From: Apibacter adventoris
GTDB lineage: Bacteria > Bacteroidota > Bacteroidia > Flavobacteriales > Weeksellaceae
Direction: 5' to 3'
NCBI RefSeq assembly: GCF_002964975.1
Contig: NZ_PSZM01000002.1
Location: 1-64,000, forward strand
DNA length: 64,000 nucleotides
The translations under genes and the position numbers were made by a program. This document shows, piece by piece, positions 16,391-25,739 of the stretch (positions are counted from its first letter, which is position 1; every line of letters begins with the position of its first letter). The notes beneath the pieces were generated by a model. It worked only from the letters and a program-made list of their open reading frames with translations, was not told the origin of the DNA and searched no databases.

Positions 16391-17395
16391 ATGGATTACA
16401 CATCAACTTCTGAAGATATAAAACTTATTATAGAAAAGGTTCAGGAAAAAAGTCAAGACTTTAATTTATTAATTAAAGAAATAAATCGGGTAATTATAGG
16501 GCAAAAATATATGATAAACCGTTTGCTTATTGGATTATTAACTAATGGACATGTACTTTTAGAAGGAGTTCCGGGGTTGGCTAAAACTTTAGCTATAAAA
16601 ACTTTATCAGAGGCTTTGGATGGCGAATTTTCCAGAATTCAATTTACCCCTGACTTATTACCTGCAGATGTGGTAGGAACCTTAATCTATAATATAAAGG
16701 ATAACGATTTTTCCGTTAAAAAAGGACCTGTGTTTGCTAATTTTATATTAGCAGATGAAATAAACAGATCACCGGCAAAAGTACAATCGGCTTTGCTGGA
16801 AGCTATGCAGGAAAAACAAGTAACTATTGGCGATGAAACCTATAATTTAAAAGAACCCTTTTTAGTTTTAGCTACTCAAAACCCTATCGATCAGGAAGGA
16901 ACATACCCTTTACCTGAAGCTCAAGTAGATAGGTTTATGTTAAAATGTGTAGTAACCTATCCAGAATTTGAACAAGAAAGGGAAATATTAAAACAAAATA
17001 TTTCTAATGAAAAACATAGGGTAAAAAAAATAGTATCATTAGAAAAAATATTTGAAACCAGGGAATTGGTTCGAGAAATATACATGGATGAAAAAATTGA
17101 AAGTTATATTCTTGATATTATATTTGCTACTCGTTTTCCTGAAAAATATAATTTATCTCAGCTCAAATCATATATTTTGTTTGGATCTTCACCTAGAGGA
17201 AGTATAAGTTTGGCTTTAGCGGCTAAAGCACATGCTTTTCTCAATCAAAGAGGGTTTGTAATTCCGGAAGATGTTAAATCTGTAGCTAAAGATGTACTTC
17301 GTCATCGAATCGGCATTAGTTATGAAGCGGAAGCGGAAAATGTAACCACGGAAGATATAATAGATCATGTATTACAATCCATTACTGCGCCATAA
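16391..17395 (+). CDS. MoxR-family AAA+ ATPase
   Basis: This is a MoxR-type ATPase, thought to act as a chaperone with VWA-domain partners. Walker A is GVPGLAKT (about residue 59) and Walker B is ILADEINRSPAK; sensor 1 is in ATQNPIDQEGTYPLPEAQVDRF and the C-terminal lid follows. It opens a seven-gene run ending with BatD. Gaps between the genes are short or absent, typical of the Bacteroides aerotolerance (bat) operon. The 200-base region upstream should carry the operon promoter. Confidence 0.93.
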   Translation: MDYTSTSEDIKLIIEKVQEKSQDFNLLIKEINRVIIGQKYMINRLLIGLLTNGHVLLEGVPGLAKTLAIKTLSEALDGEFSRIQFTPDLLPADVVGTLIYNIKDNDFSVKKGPVFANFILADEINRSPAKVQSALLEAMQEKQVTIGDETYNLKEPFLVLATQNPIDQEGTYPLPEAQVDRFMLKCVVTYPEFEQEREILKQNISNEKHRVKKIVSLEKIFETRELVREIYMDEKIESYILDIIFATRFPEKYNLSQLKSYILFGSSPRGSISLALAAKAHAFLNQRGFVIPEDVKSVAKDVLRHRIGISYEAEAENVTTEDIIDHVLQSITAP

Positions 17396-17426
17396 TTTAT
17401 TATTTAATTTTTTAAAATAAAAAAAA

Positions 17427-18293
17427 TTGACAGCAGAAGAGCTTTTAAAAAAGGTCAGGCTAATAGAATTTAAATCTAAAAGGAAAATAAATTCATTGTT
17501 TTTAGGTGAGTATCACAGTTCTTTCAAAGGAGTAGGAATGACTTTTTCTGAAGTACGTCAATATCAGTATGGAGATGATGTAAGAAAAATTGATTGGAAT
17601 AAAACCGCACGTTTTAATGAACCATTTGTGAAAATATTTGAAGAGGAAAGAGAAATGATATCTATGATTTTGATAGATATTAGTGCTTCTATGAATTTTG
17701 GTACTCGTAAACAATTTAAAAATGATACAGTTGCCGAAATTAGTGCTACATTAGCATTTTCTGCCATAAAAAATAATGACAAAGTCGGTTTAATTTTATA
17801 TTCTGATAAAATAGAATCATTCATTCCACCTAAAAAAGGGAATTCTCATGTGGTAAGGATGATAAAAGAAATTTTAGAAACTGAACCCAAACCTGCTCAA
17901 ACTAATTTAAATCTTGTTTTTGATTTTCTACTAAAAACAATAAAGAGAAAATCAAACATTTTTTTAATTTCGGATTTTGATATTCCAAACTTTGAAAGAA
18001 GTTTGAGTATTGTTACCAAAAAACATGATATTACAGGAATAAGGGTTTATGATGATATTGAAAAAATATTTCCCAATATTGGATTAGTAAAATTCAAAGA
18101 TTTAGAAACGGGAAAAATTCAGTGGATTAATACTTCTTCCTCAAAGATTAGAGAAGAGTATTCTAAATATTATGCGATGTTGGTCACCCGTGTGGAAAAT
18201 ACATTTACCAAAAACGGAGCTGGTTTTTTGAATATTCCTACACAAGGAGATTATATAAAAGTTTTATTTAATTATTTTAAAGGACATCATTAA
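17427..18293 (+). CDS. DUF58 domain protein (VWA-like, bat operon)
   Basis: A partner of MoxR. The N-terminal RLIEFKSKRKINSLFLGEYHSSFKG and EVRQYQYGDDVRKIDWNKTAR are the DUF58 signature. A MIDAS-type DISAS occurs at about residue 84. The start is a TTG at 17427; no ATG upstream is in frame, and the protein begins where the family usually begins (ELLKKVRLIE). The stop overlaps the next start by one base. Confidence 0.9.
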   Translation: MTAEELLKKVRLIEFKSKRKINSLFLGEYHSSFKGVGMTFSEVRQYQYGDDVRKIDWNKTARFNEPFVKIFEEEREMISMILIDISASMNFGTRKQFKNDTVAEISATLAFSAIKNNDKVGLILYSDKIESFIPPKKGNSHVVRMIKEILETEPKPAQTNLNLVFDFLLKTIKRKSNIFLISDFDIPNFERSLSIVTKKHDITGIRVYDDIEKIFPNIGLVKFKDLETGKIQWINTSSSKIREEYSKYYAMLVTRVENTFTKNGAGFLNIPTQGDYIKVLFNYFKGHH

Positions 18294-19225
18294 TGAAAAG
18301 AAAAATAGTTTACATATTTTCTTTTTTATTTTTATATACTTTTGCTTATTCGCAAGAATTAAAATGTTCAATTTCTGCTACAAAAATTAAGTATGGAGAA
18401 CCTATAATTCTAAAATTGGAAGTAAAAGGGAATAAATCTGATCGCATAGTTTTTCCTTATATTAAAGATACTCTTACATATCATTTGGAATTATTAAATA
18501 GAAAAATTGATACTTTAACTCACGATAAGATTCGTATTTATACCGATAGTATATCATTTTCTGTCTATGAATTAGGACAATTTAAAGTTCCTCCACAAAA
18601 AGTAATAATAAATTCAAAAGAATATTTTTCTCCTGAATATCATATAACTGTAGACTCAATGGTTATAGATAGTTTAAAACAGCCATTATATGACATTAGA
18701 CCAATTATAACAGAGCCTAAAACAATAAAAGACTACATAGAGCAGTACTGGATGTATATGCTGGCAGGGCTTATTTTTATTATTATATTTATTATAGTTA
18801 TTATTTCTTATTATTTGGAAAAAAAAGGAAAGGGATCTTGGAGAAAGAAAAATTCGGACCTAGGTATTTTAGCTATTAAAAAAATTAATAAACTTGAAAA
18901 AAGTAACTATTTAAATAGAGGTTTAAGTAAAAAATATTATTCAGAATTAATTGTAATTCTAAAAGACTATATGGAATTTCGTTGGAAATTTCCTGCTTCC
19001 AAATTAATTACTGAGGATCTAATAAGTTATTTAATTAATAATAAATTTATAAATAGTGAAGAAGAAGAAGCTTTAATTGTAATTTTTCATTCAGCAGATT
19101 TAGCAAAATTTGCTAAATCAAGACCTACTGTCCAAGAAACGCGTATCCATACAGAAATGGCCAGAAAATTTATCAACGATACAAAGATGGAATTTTTAAA
19201 TCTTAAGGAGAAAAATGAATACTAA
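18293..19225 (+). CDS. Bat-operon membrane protein with exported N-terminal domain (310 aa)
   Basis: It has a signal peptide (IVYIFSFLFLYTFAYSQ), then a beta-rich exported domain (residues 20-140) similar in style to the repeats of BatD (KIKYGEPIILKLEVKG, FSVYELGQFKVPP). One transmembrane segment follows (about 152-176), then a cytoplasmic helical domain (KLEKSNYLNRGLSKKYYSELIVILKDYMEFRW). This domain arrangement matches the unnamed protein encoded between DUF58 and BatA in many Bacteroidetes. It overlaps both neighbours and probably belongs to the Bat membrane complex. No specific function is known to me. Confidence 0.8.
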   Translation: MKRKIVYIFSFLFLYTFAYSQELKCSISATKIKYGEPIILKLEVKGNKSDRIVFPYIKDTLTYHLELLNRKIDTLTHDKIRIYTDSISFSVYELGQFKVPPQKVIINSKEYFSPEYHITVDSMVIDSLKQPLYDIRPIITEPKTIKDYIEQYWMYMLAGLIFIIIFIIVIISYYLEKKGKGSWRKKNSDLGILAIKKINKLEKSNYLNRGLSKKYYSELIVILKDYMEFRWKFPASKLITEDLISYLINNKFINSEEEEALIVIFHSADLAKFAKSRPTVQETRIHTEMARKFINDTKMEFLNLKEKNEY

Positions 19226-20216
19226 TTTAGAATTTGAATATCCTTGGTTTTTACTTTTGTTGCTTTTCATACCAGTATTCATATTTTTAAAATACAGGAA
19301 AAAAGTAAAGTTAGAGGTAATTTCTATTCCTAATGTAAAAGCATTTGGTACATCCGGAAATAAATTAGGTATTCTTCAGCCCATTCTTTTTTGGTTAAGG
19401 TTGTTTATAATTGGTTTACTAATATTTGCGTTTGCACGTCCAAGAGTTATCGATGTATCTCGGGTTTTGGAAAGTGAAAAAGGAATTGATATAATGCTAA
19501 CTGTAGATATATCTCTCAGTATGCTGGCTAAAGATTTAAACCCCGATCGTTTAACTGCTTTAAAACAAGTAGCTATAAATTTCGTAAATGAAAGACCTAT
19601 AGATAGAATTGGACTGATAGCCTATTCGGGGGAAGCCCTTACTTTAGTACCTTTAACTACAGATAGAAATTTACTGACCCAACAGTTAAGTGAATTAAAA
19701 ACTCAAACACTAGAAGGAGGAACCGCCATAGGAGTAGGGTTAGCTACTGCAGTAAATCACCTTAAAAACAGTAAAGCAAAATCAAAAATTATTATTCTAA
19801 TGACCGATGGGGTCAATAATGATGGATTTGTAGAACCTACTATTGCTGCAGATATTGCTGCACAAAAAGGGATTAAAGTTTATACTATTGGTATAGGAAC
19901 CAATGATTGGGCTTTATTCCCGTCCAGTCAAGATCCCTATACAGGTAAAATATATTTCGAAAAGCAAAAAGTTGAAATAGATGAAGATTTATTAAAGTAT
20001 ATAGCAAAGCAAACAGGAGGAGAGTACTTTAGAGCTATAGATACAAAAAGTTTGCAAGATATTTATAGTAATATTAATCAATTAGAAAAATCAGATATTA
20101 ATGATTTAAAATATTATAATTATACTGAAAAATATAGAATGTTTTTAGTTCCGGCTTTAATTTTATTGTTGTTGGAGTTATTCTTGAGAGGTTTTGTTTT
20201 CCGAAGCATAATATAA
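19215..20216 (+). CDS. batA: BatA, VWA-domain membrane protein
   Basis: Two N-terminal transmembrane segments (about 6-25 and 55-75) precede a von Willebrand A domain with the metal-binding motif DISLS (about residue 98), TDRNLLTQQL and the second-loop MTDGVNND. A C-terminal transmembrane segment follows (about 311-330). The VWA domain should sit on the periplasmic side. The start overlaps the preceding gene by 11 bases. BatA and BatB are thought to form a membrane complex needed for oxidative stress tolerance. Confidence 0.92.
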   Translation: MNTNLEFEYPWFLLLLLFIPVFIFLKYRKKVKLEVISIPNVKAFGTSGNKLGILQPILFWLRLFIIGLLIFAFARPRVIDVSRVLESEKGIDIMLTVDISLSMLAKDLNPDRLTALKQVAINFVNERPIDRIGLIAYSGEALTLVPLTTDRNLLTQQLSELKTQTLEGGTAIGVGLATAVNHLKNSKAKSKIIILMTDGVNNDGFVEPTIAADIAAQKGIKVYTIGIGTNDWALFPSSQDPYTGKIYFEKQKVEIDEDLLKYIAKQTGGEYFRAIDTKSLQDIYSNINQLEKSDINDLKYYNYTEKYRMFLVPALILLLLELFLRGFVFRSII

Positions 20217-20228
20217 AGAAATAATTTA

Positions 20229-21242
20229 ATGAATTGGGAGTTTGAAAAAATATCATATGCATTTTTATTGTTACTCGTACCATTTTTAGTATGGAGGATG
20301 TTATATTTATATAACTGGAAAAAAATAAAAATAGATCATTTTGTTGATCCGGGTTTAAAAAATAAAATTCTTGGGAATATAGATTTATCAAAGTATATAA
20401 AAACCAATATATGGGTTATTATTATTTATATTTTACTTGTTTTAGGACTGATGAATTTAACGGGGGGAATAGAAAAAAAAGAAGTAAAAAGAGAAGGTAT
20501 AGATATGGTGTTTGTTATAGATGTCTCTAATTCAATGAATGCAGAAGATATAAAACCTTCTAGAATAGAAAAGGCTAAAAAAATTATTAATCAGATTATT
20601 TCAAAACTAGGAGGAGATAGAGTAGGCATTGTAATCTTTGCAGGCCAAGCTTATTCCGTAATGCCACTTTCTAATGATTATGGAGCTGCAGAATTATATT
20701 TAAACGGAATAAGTACAGATTTAATTACAGCACAAGGAACTAATATTGCAGATGCGGTTTTAGAAGCTTCCAATATGTTGTCTAATATTAGTAATACATC
20801 TAAAGCCATAGTTTTGATTTCTGATGGAGAAACGCATAAAGGAGAGGAAGATAAAGCTATAGAAACTGCAAAAAAAAATGATATTACTATATTTTCAATT
20901 GGAATAGGAACATCACAAGGAACTCCAATTCCTATGAATTATGAAAATGGATATTCAGAATATAAAAAAGATGAAAATGGAGACATAGTATTAACCCGTT
21001 TGGAAGATGGATCTTTAAAAAGGTTAGCGTCTTTAACTAAAGGGGCTTACTTTTATGGAAGTAATACTACAGATATAGTGTCTAAGCAGGTTTTTAATGA
21101 ATTATCTTTATTGCATAAAAAAGAACAATCAACCAGTTATAGTTATGCTAATAAACAATATTTTCAATTTTTTGTAGGAGCTGCATTATTTATATTAATT
21201 ATGGTTTCTTTAATAGATTATAAAAGAGATTTTAACGTTTAA
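20229..21242 (+). CDS. batB: BatB, VWA-domain membrane protein
   Basis: It has the same plan as BatA: N-terminal hydrophobic segments, a VWA domain with MIDAS DVSNS (about residue 98) and ISDGETHKGEE, and a C-terminal transmembrane segment (about 313-330). It is a paralogue of the gene just before it, separated by 12 bases. In this operon order the second VWA protein is BatB. Confidence 0.92.
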   Translation: MNWEFEKISYAFLLLLVPFLVWRMLYLYNWKKIKIDHFVDPGLKNKILGNIDLSKYIKTNIWVIIIYILLVLGLMNLTGGIEKKEVKREGIDMVFVIDVSNSMNAEDIKPSRIEKAKKIINQIISKLGGDRVGIVIFAGQAYSVMPLSNDYGAAELYLNGISTDLITAQGTNIADAVLEASNMLSNISNTSKAIVLISDGETHKGEEDKAIETAKKNDITIFSIGIGTSQGTPIPMNYENGYSEYKKDENGDIVLTRLEDGSLKRLASLTKGAYFYGSNTTDIVSKQVFNELSLLHKKEQSTSYSYANKQYFQFFVGAALFILIMVSLIDYKRDFNV

Positions 21243-21258
21243 TCTTAGTATATTTGTT

Positions 21259-22086
21259 ATGATGTTTAATAAAATTAAAATACTAATATTAATCCTTTTT
21301 TTATCATGCACTCTTTTTTCTCAAGAATCAAAATCAAGGAAATATTTTGTGAAAGGGAATAAAGAATATCTTAAATTATCCTATGATGAAGCAGCAGCTG
21401 ATTATTTAAGAGCTATACAAGAAGGTGGAAATTCATATAAATCTAACTTTAATTTAGGGAATGCAATGTATCGATTGAAAAAATATGATGAAGCTATCTC
21501 ACAATACAAAAAATCTACTAAATTAGCAACAAATAAATCAGAAGAAGCAGATGCCTATTTCAATATTGGAGATAGCTATTATAAAAAGAAAGATTATGAG
21601 CAGGCTGCTGAAGCTTTTAAAAAAGCTTTGAAATTAAATCCTAAAGATAATAAAGCAAGATATAACTATGCATTAGCTAAACAAAAACTAAAAGATCAAG
21701 ACAAAGAAGAAAAGGAAAATAAAAAAGATAATTCCAAAAAAAATTCTAAACAAAACCAAAAAAATAATTCCCAACAAGAAAATCAACCAGATAAGCAACA
21801 AAATCAAGGTTCTCAACAAGAAAATGATCAACAAGGAAAATCTGGAGGAAATGGAGACAATGAAAAATCAGGACAAGGAGGCGGACAGAGACAAGGAAAT
21901 CAAAAGATAAATAATAATAATCTCCAGTCAGACGAAAAGAGTAAGAGTGAAAAAGATTTAGAAGGACAAAGACAATTTTATGAAGGTATTTTAGGTTCTA
22001 TGGAAGAACAGGAAAAAAGGGCTCAACAAAAAATTATAAATAAAAAAATTCCCCAATCTCAATCAATAAAGGGGAAAGATTGGTAA
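21259..22086 (+). CDS. batC: BatC, TPR protein
   Basis: A signal peptide (ILILILFLSCTLFSQ) precedes TPR repeats (residues ~25-150; LGNAMYRLKKYDEAISQYKKST, YFNIGDSYYKKKDYEQAAEAF). A long Gln/Asn/Lys-rich low-complexity tail follows (residues ~155-275). The TPRs should bind BatA/BatB on the periplasmic side. It overlaps batD by 7 bases. The Gln/Asn-rich tail is longer than needed for the fold and is probably disordered. Confidence 0.9.
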   Translation: MMFNKIKILILILFLSCTLFSQESKSRKYFVKGNKEYLKLSYDEAAADYLRAIQEGGNSYKSNFNLGNAMYRLKKYDEAISQYKKSTKLATNKSEEADAYFNIGDSYYKKKDYEQAAEAFKKALKLNPKDNKARYNYALAKQKLKDQDKEEKENKKDNSKKNSKQNQKNNSQQENQPDKQQNQGSQQENDQQGKSGGNGDNEKSGQGGGQRQGNQKINNNNLQSDEKSKSEKDLEGQRQFYEGILGSMEEQEKRAQQKIINKKIPQSQSIKGKDW

Positions 22087-23891
22087 TGAAAATTATAGTA
22101 TTACTTATAAATGTTATTTTTTTAGGAGTAATAGGAATATCAGCACAAATATCCTTTCAAGCTATTCCCCAAAAAAAAGAGGTAGGAATAGATGAACCGA
22201 TACGTATACAATTTATTCTTACAATAAAAGGAAAGGATGTAAGGGATGTAGGGAATATAAAATTGCCTGCATTTACAAATACACAGGTAATTGGGAAACA
22301 AATAATTCAGAATCAGACTTATGAAGATGGCATTTCTACTATTGAATATGGTAATGAAATAAGTTTAAGGCCCGTTAAATCGGGAAGTATAAAAATAGGT
22401 TCTGCTTCGGTAATTATAAATGGAAAAGTATATTCCACTAAACCTTTAACTATAATAGTATCAGGATATGCTAATAACCATGAAGAAAAAGGATTTCCAG
22501 CCAAAATAGGAGAAACATTTTTAGCTTTTAAAATATCAGACAAAAACCCGTACCAAAATGAAGGTGTAATTGCAAAATTAAAATTTTATACAAAGCGTTT
22601 GGAACTATTAAATAGTATTACAAACCTTACTCCACCAAATTTTCAGGGGTTATTTGTACAACCTATAAAAGAAAGGAATAATACATATGAACAAGAAATA
22701 ATAAATGGGGAAACCTATCTTTCAAGAACTATAAGTTCTTATGTAATATTTCCATCAAAGCCAGGAGTAATTGTAATTAATCCATTTATTTTAACAATAG
22801 CTGTTCCTAGTGGTTTTTTTGATGAACAAGAGGTAAATATTAAATCAGCTCCCATAACATTACAGGTAAAAAAATTGCCTGCAAATCCTCCTGTAGATTT
22901 TTATGGAGTAGTAGGAAGCTATAAAATTAATATAACTCCTAGTAAAACACATTTAAAAGCAGACGAATCTACAACTATTAATGTTGAAGTATCAGGTAAC
23001 GGAAATATAGGGTTAATAAAATCACCAGCTTTAATTGTTTCGGAAGGGATAGAATCATTTACTCCAAAAGAAAAGATGGAATCTTATCCTGGATCAGAGG
23101 GAGTTATTGGAAAATTAAACTCTTCAACTGTTTTAGTTCCTCATAGAGGTGGACAGTTTACTATAAAAGTAAGTCCATTTAGTTATTTTGATCCTCAAAC
23201 GGGAACGTATAGAAAAATTATTCCAGATCCTGTTATATTAACTGTCACTGGAGATAGCTTGAAAGGAGAAAGGGATAGTATCAGTGTTTTAAAAAATAAA
23301 AATATAAAAGATCCATTGTCTTTTATACCTAGTATTAAAGTTAGTGATACTCTGTCTGATGTTCTAGATGGAAAACAAAAAACTTTGGATTGGATATTAC
23401 TTGCCATAATGGCGATAGTTATAATAATTATTATTTGTATTATTTATTTGAGATTTATAAAAAATAATAGTAAAACGAAAAAAGAAACATCAATAAAAGG
23501 AGAGAAAAATGTAAATTTTGAAAAACTGGATAAAGAAAATACACCTAAAAACATTCATATAATAGAACAAAATAAAGACGATCTAAATTCCCGGCTGTTT
23601 ACATTGAAGAAGATGGCAGAAAAAAATGAAAATAAAGAAGAATTTTATAATTTGGTAGAATTCTTGTTGCAGAAAGCAGTTCGGAATAATTTAGATTTAA
23701 AAGAAGATCAATTTCTAACAACATCAGAAATAGAAGAACAATTAGCTAATAAATTTGGAGATGAGTTTTCAGATGAATACAAAAATCTACTCTTAAAATC
23801 ACAAATTGAACGATATTCTAGCATTTCAGAAGAAGATTGTTTAGATGAGGTATATTTAAAAGTAGAAAAACTCATAAATAAACTTATGTAA
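22080..23891 (+). CDS. batD: BatD family protein
   Basis: A 603-residue exported protein: signal peptide (VLLINVIFLGVIGISAQ), several beta-sandwich repeats (FQAIPQKKEVGIDEPIRIQF; ISDKNPYQNEGVIAKLKFYT; ITPSKTHLKADESTTINVEV), one transmembrane helix (about 439-460) and a cytoplasmic helical tail. This is the BatD/oxygen-tolerance layout. It closes the operon; no clear terminator is seen before the MarC gene 65 bases downstream. Confidence 0.92.
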   Translation: MVMKIIVLLINVIFLGVIGISAQISFQAIPQKKEVGIDEPIRIQFILTIKGKDVRDVGNIKLPAFTNTQVIGKQIIQNQTYEDGISTIEYGNEISLRPVKSGSIKIGSASVIINGKVYSTKPLTIIVSGYANNHEEKGFPAKIGETFLAFKISDKNPYQNEGVIAKLKFYTKRLELLNSITNLTPPNFQGLFVQPIKERNNTYEQEIINGETYLSRTISSYVIFPSKPGVIVINPFILTIAVPSGFFDEQEVNIKSAPITLQVKKLPANPPVDFYGVVGSYKINITPSKTHLKADESTTINVEVSGNGNIGLIKSPALIVSEGIESFTPKEKMESYPGSEGVIGKLNSSTVLVPHRGGQFTIKVSPFSYFDPQTGTYRKIIPDPVILTVTGDSLKGERDSISVLKNKNIKDPLSFIPSIKVSDTLSDVLDGKQKTLDWILLAIMAIVIIIIICIIYLRFIKNNSKTKKETSIKGEKNVNFEKLDKENTPKNIHIIEQNKDDLNSRLFTLKKMAEKNENKEEFYNLVEFLLQKAVRNNLDLKEDQFLTTSEIEEQLANKFGDEFSDEYKNLLLKSQIERYSSISEEDCLDEVYLKVEKLINKLM

Positions 23892-23956
23892 ATACATATA
23901 TTTTTTAATATTTCTTTTCATTATTTTTACAAATTAAATCAAGGTCCAAGTAATAA

Positions 23957-24550
23957 ATGCATTATCATTTCTCAATACAAGAAATTATTAGCTGTTTTAT
24001 GGTTTTATTTGCTATTATTGATATTATTGGTAGTATTCCAATTATTGTTACCATAAAAAATAAAGTGGGATATATTCAAGCCAGAAAAACCTCATTAGTA
24101 GCTTGCGTCATTCTAATCTCTTTTCTTTTTATAGGGGAAAAATTATTGAAAATAATTGGGATAGATGTTCCTTCATTTGCAGTAGCAGGAGCGTTTGTTT
24201 TGTTTGTTATTGCTCTAGAAATGATATTAGGTATTGAAATCAATAAAATGGATGAACCTAAATCTGCATCTATAGTTCCATTAGCTTTTCCTTTAATTGC
24301 CGGTGCTGGTTCTCTCACTACAGTATTGGCTTTAAAAGCAGAATATCATACCGAAAATATTATTTTAGCCATAATACTTAATATGATAGTTGTTTATTTA
24401 GTTTTAAAAAATTGTGGAAGATTAGAACAAATATTAGGTCAGGGATTCATTTCTGTAATGAAAAAAGTATTTGGAGTTATATTATTGGCCATATCAATTA
24501 AACTATTTACAACTAACATTACTTCATTAATAGAAAAAGTACCTAATTGA
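23957..24550 (+). CDS. MarC family integral membrane protein (197 aa)
   Basis: Six hydrophobic segments and the family motifs (FAIIDIIGSIPIIV, LVACVILISFLFIGEKLL, PLAFPLIAGAGSLTTVL) identify MarC/UPF0056. The family's role is not settled; the old link to multidrug resistance was withdrawn. It follows batD by 65 bases and may be read through from the bat operon. Confidence 0.88.
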   Translation: MHYHFSIQEIISCFMVLFAIIDIIGSIPIIVTIKNKVGYIQARKTSLVACVILISFLFIGEKLLKIIGIDVPSFAVAGAFVLFVIALEMILGIEINKMDEPKSASIVPLAFPLIAGAGSLTTVLALKAEYHTENIILAIILNMIVVYLVLKNCGRLEQILGQGFISVMKKVFGVILLAISIKLFTTNITSLIEKVPN

Positions 24551-24571
24551 ATTTACATTAAGTAAATTTCT

Positions 24572-24579
24572 TATATTTG
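24572..24579 (+). promoter_or_regulatory. -7 element TATATTTG before the small membrane-protein gene
   Basis: It is an exact TAnnTTTG match 15 bases before ATG 24595. A TTG at 24547-24549 lies 22 bases upstream, slightly longer than the usual spacing. Confidence 0.5.
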
Positions 24580-24594
24580 TTATAAACACATAAA

Positions 24595-24792
24595 ATGAAA
24601 TATTTTTTAAATATCACGTTAGTTCTTTTTATTGCAGTTATTATATTTAATGCTACAAGAATTAATTATAGTATTGGAATTACTTCGAGTCCCAATGATA
24701 AATTTTTATATTCAGGTTTAGTTGCTATTATTGGAGTTATTGTAGTTTGCATTGTAAAACAAATTCGTTTACTTGCATCTAAAACAAATTAA
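24595..24792 (+). CDS. Small two-helix membrane protein (65 aa)
   Basis: Two hydrophobic segments (residues 4-18 and 42-56) are separated by a short polar loop (RINYSIGITSSPNDKF). There is no signal cleavage site. A -7 promoter element just upstream and compact coding sequence support a real gene. Function is unknown. Its end is 10 bases from the end of the convergent rnpA gene. Confidence 0.65.
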   Translation: MKYFLNITLVLFIAVIIFNATRINYSIGITSSPNDKFLYSGLVAIIGVIVVCIVKQIRLLASKTN

Positions 24793-24802
24793 AATAATAT
24801 TT

Positions 24803-25168
24803 TTATTGGGGAATTTTTTTTAGTAATTGTAAATATTTTTTTTCTATTTCTGAAAAAGGAAGAATTTCATTTCCCACATAAATGATCATAACCCAATGAG
24901 GATCTGGAAATGTTTTATAAAAGATATCTTTATTCAAACGATAACATTCTCTTAAAACTCTTTTAATATAATTTCTCTTTACTGCCTTTTTAAAATGTTT
25001 TTTAGAAACAGAAACACCGATTTTATGATTGTTAAATAAATGAAAATGACTGGTGGGGCAATAAATTAATTTTAAAGGAAATTTATTACACCATATACCG
25101 TTTTCAAATAAAAATTTTATTTGAGATTTATTTTTTAAATGTTCATTTTTAGTATAACTAAATTTCAT
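24803..25168 (-). CDS. rnpA: Ribonuclease P protein component
   Basis: This basic 121-residue protein binds the RNase P RNA for tRNA 5' maturation. The RNR motif is clear (KKAVKRNYIKRVLRE), preceded by the substrate-groove strand KIGVSVSKKHF. rpmH does not lie upstream: the 150 bases before the start hold no ribosomal protein L34. So the classical rpmH-rnpA-yidD order is broken here. Confidence 0.93.
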   Translation of the reverse strand: MKFSYTKNEHLKNKSQIKFLFENGIWCNKFPLKLIYCPTSHFHLFNNHKIGVSVSKKHFKKAVKRNYIKRVLRECYRLNKDIFYKTFPDPHWVMIIYVGNEILPFSEIEKKYLQLLKKIPQ

Positions 25169-25266
25169 AAAATAAATAATATAATAATTAATTTAAATAG
25201 TTAAATTAATGCATTTGTATTATTCTTGCTATAGCACTAATCAATAGTTTTTCAAATATAGACTTA

Positions 25267-25298
25267 TTTGTCTAAATGATAAACATTAATTAATTTTG
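25267..25298 (+). promoter_or_regulatory. Bacteroidetes-type promoter before the bacilliredoxin gene
   Basis: TTTG at 25267-25270, 20 bases, then TAATTTTG at 25291-25298: both elements of the -33/-7 consensus at near-ideal spacing. The predicted leader is ~17 bases to ATG 25322. Confidence 0.65.
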
Positions 25299-25321
25299 TC
25301 TAATTAAAAATAATTTCAATT

Positions 25322-25735
25322 ATGTATCCAGAAGATGTAGTAATGCCTATGAAGGCACAATTAACCCAAAAAGGATTTATAGATTTAGATACTTCTGAAA
25401 AAGTAACAGAAGCACTCAATAAACCGGGAACTACACTACTCATTATTAATTCTGTTTGTGGATGTGCTGCAGGATCTGCACGCCCAGGGGTAATATTATC
25501 GATAGAAGGAGCAGGTAAAAAACCAGAATTTTTAACCACAACCTTTGCTGGGTTTGATATTGAAGCAGTAAAAACAGCAAGAGAACATTTAGTGCCTTTT
25601 CCTCCTTCCTCACCTTCAATAGCTTTGTTTAAAGATGGTGAATTGGTGCATTTTTTAGAAAGACATCATATAGAAGGTCATTCTGCAGAAATGATTGCTG
25701 AAAATTTACAACAGGCTTACGAAGAATTCTGTTAA
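25322..25735 (+). CDS. Bacilliredoxin (BrxA/BrxB, YphP/YqiW family)
   Basis: The 137-residue thioredoxin-like protein has the unusual CGC active-site motif (SVCGCAAGSARPG), FAGFDIEAVKTARE, and SSPSIALFKDGELVHFLERHHIEG. In low-GC Gram-positives the family removes bacillithiol from proteins; Bacteroidetes also carry homologues. It is followed 4 bases later by a DUF59 gene, so they are co-transcribed. A good promoter precedes it. Confidence 0.93.
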   Translation: MYPEDVVMPMKAQLTQKGFIDLDTSEKVTEALNKPGTTLLIINSVCGCAAGSARPGVILSIEGAGKKPEFLTTTFAGFDIEAVKTAREHLVPFPPSSPSIALFKDGELVHFLERHHIEGHSAEMIAENLQQAYEEFC

Positions 25736-25739
25736 AATT

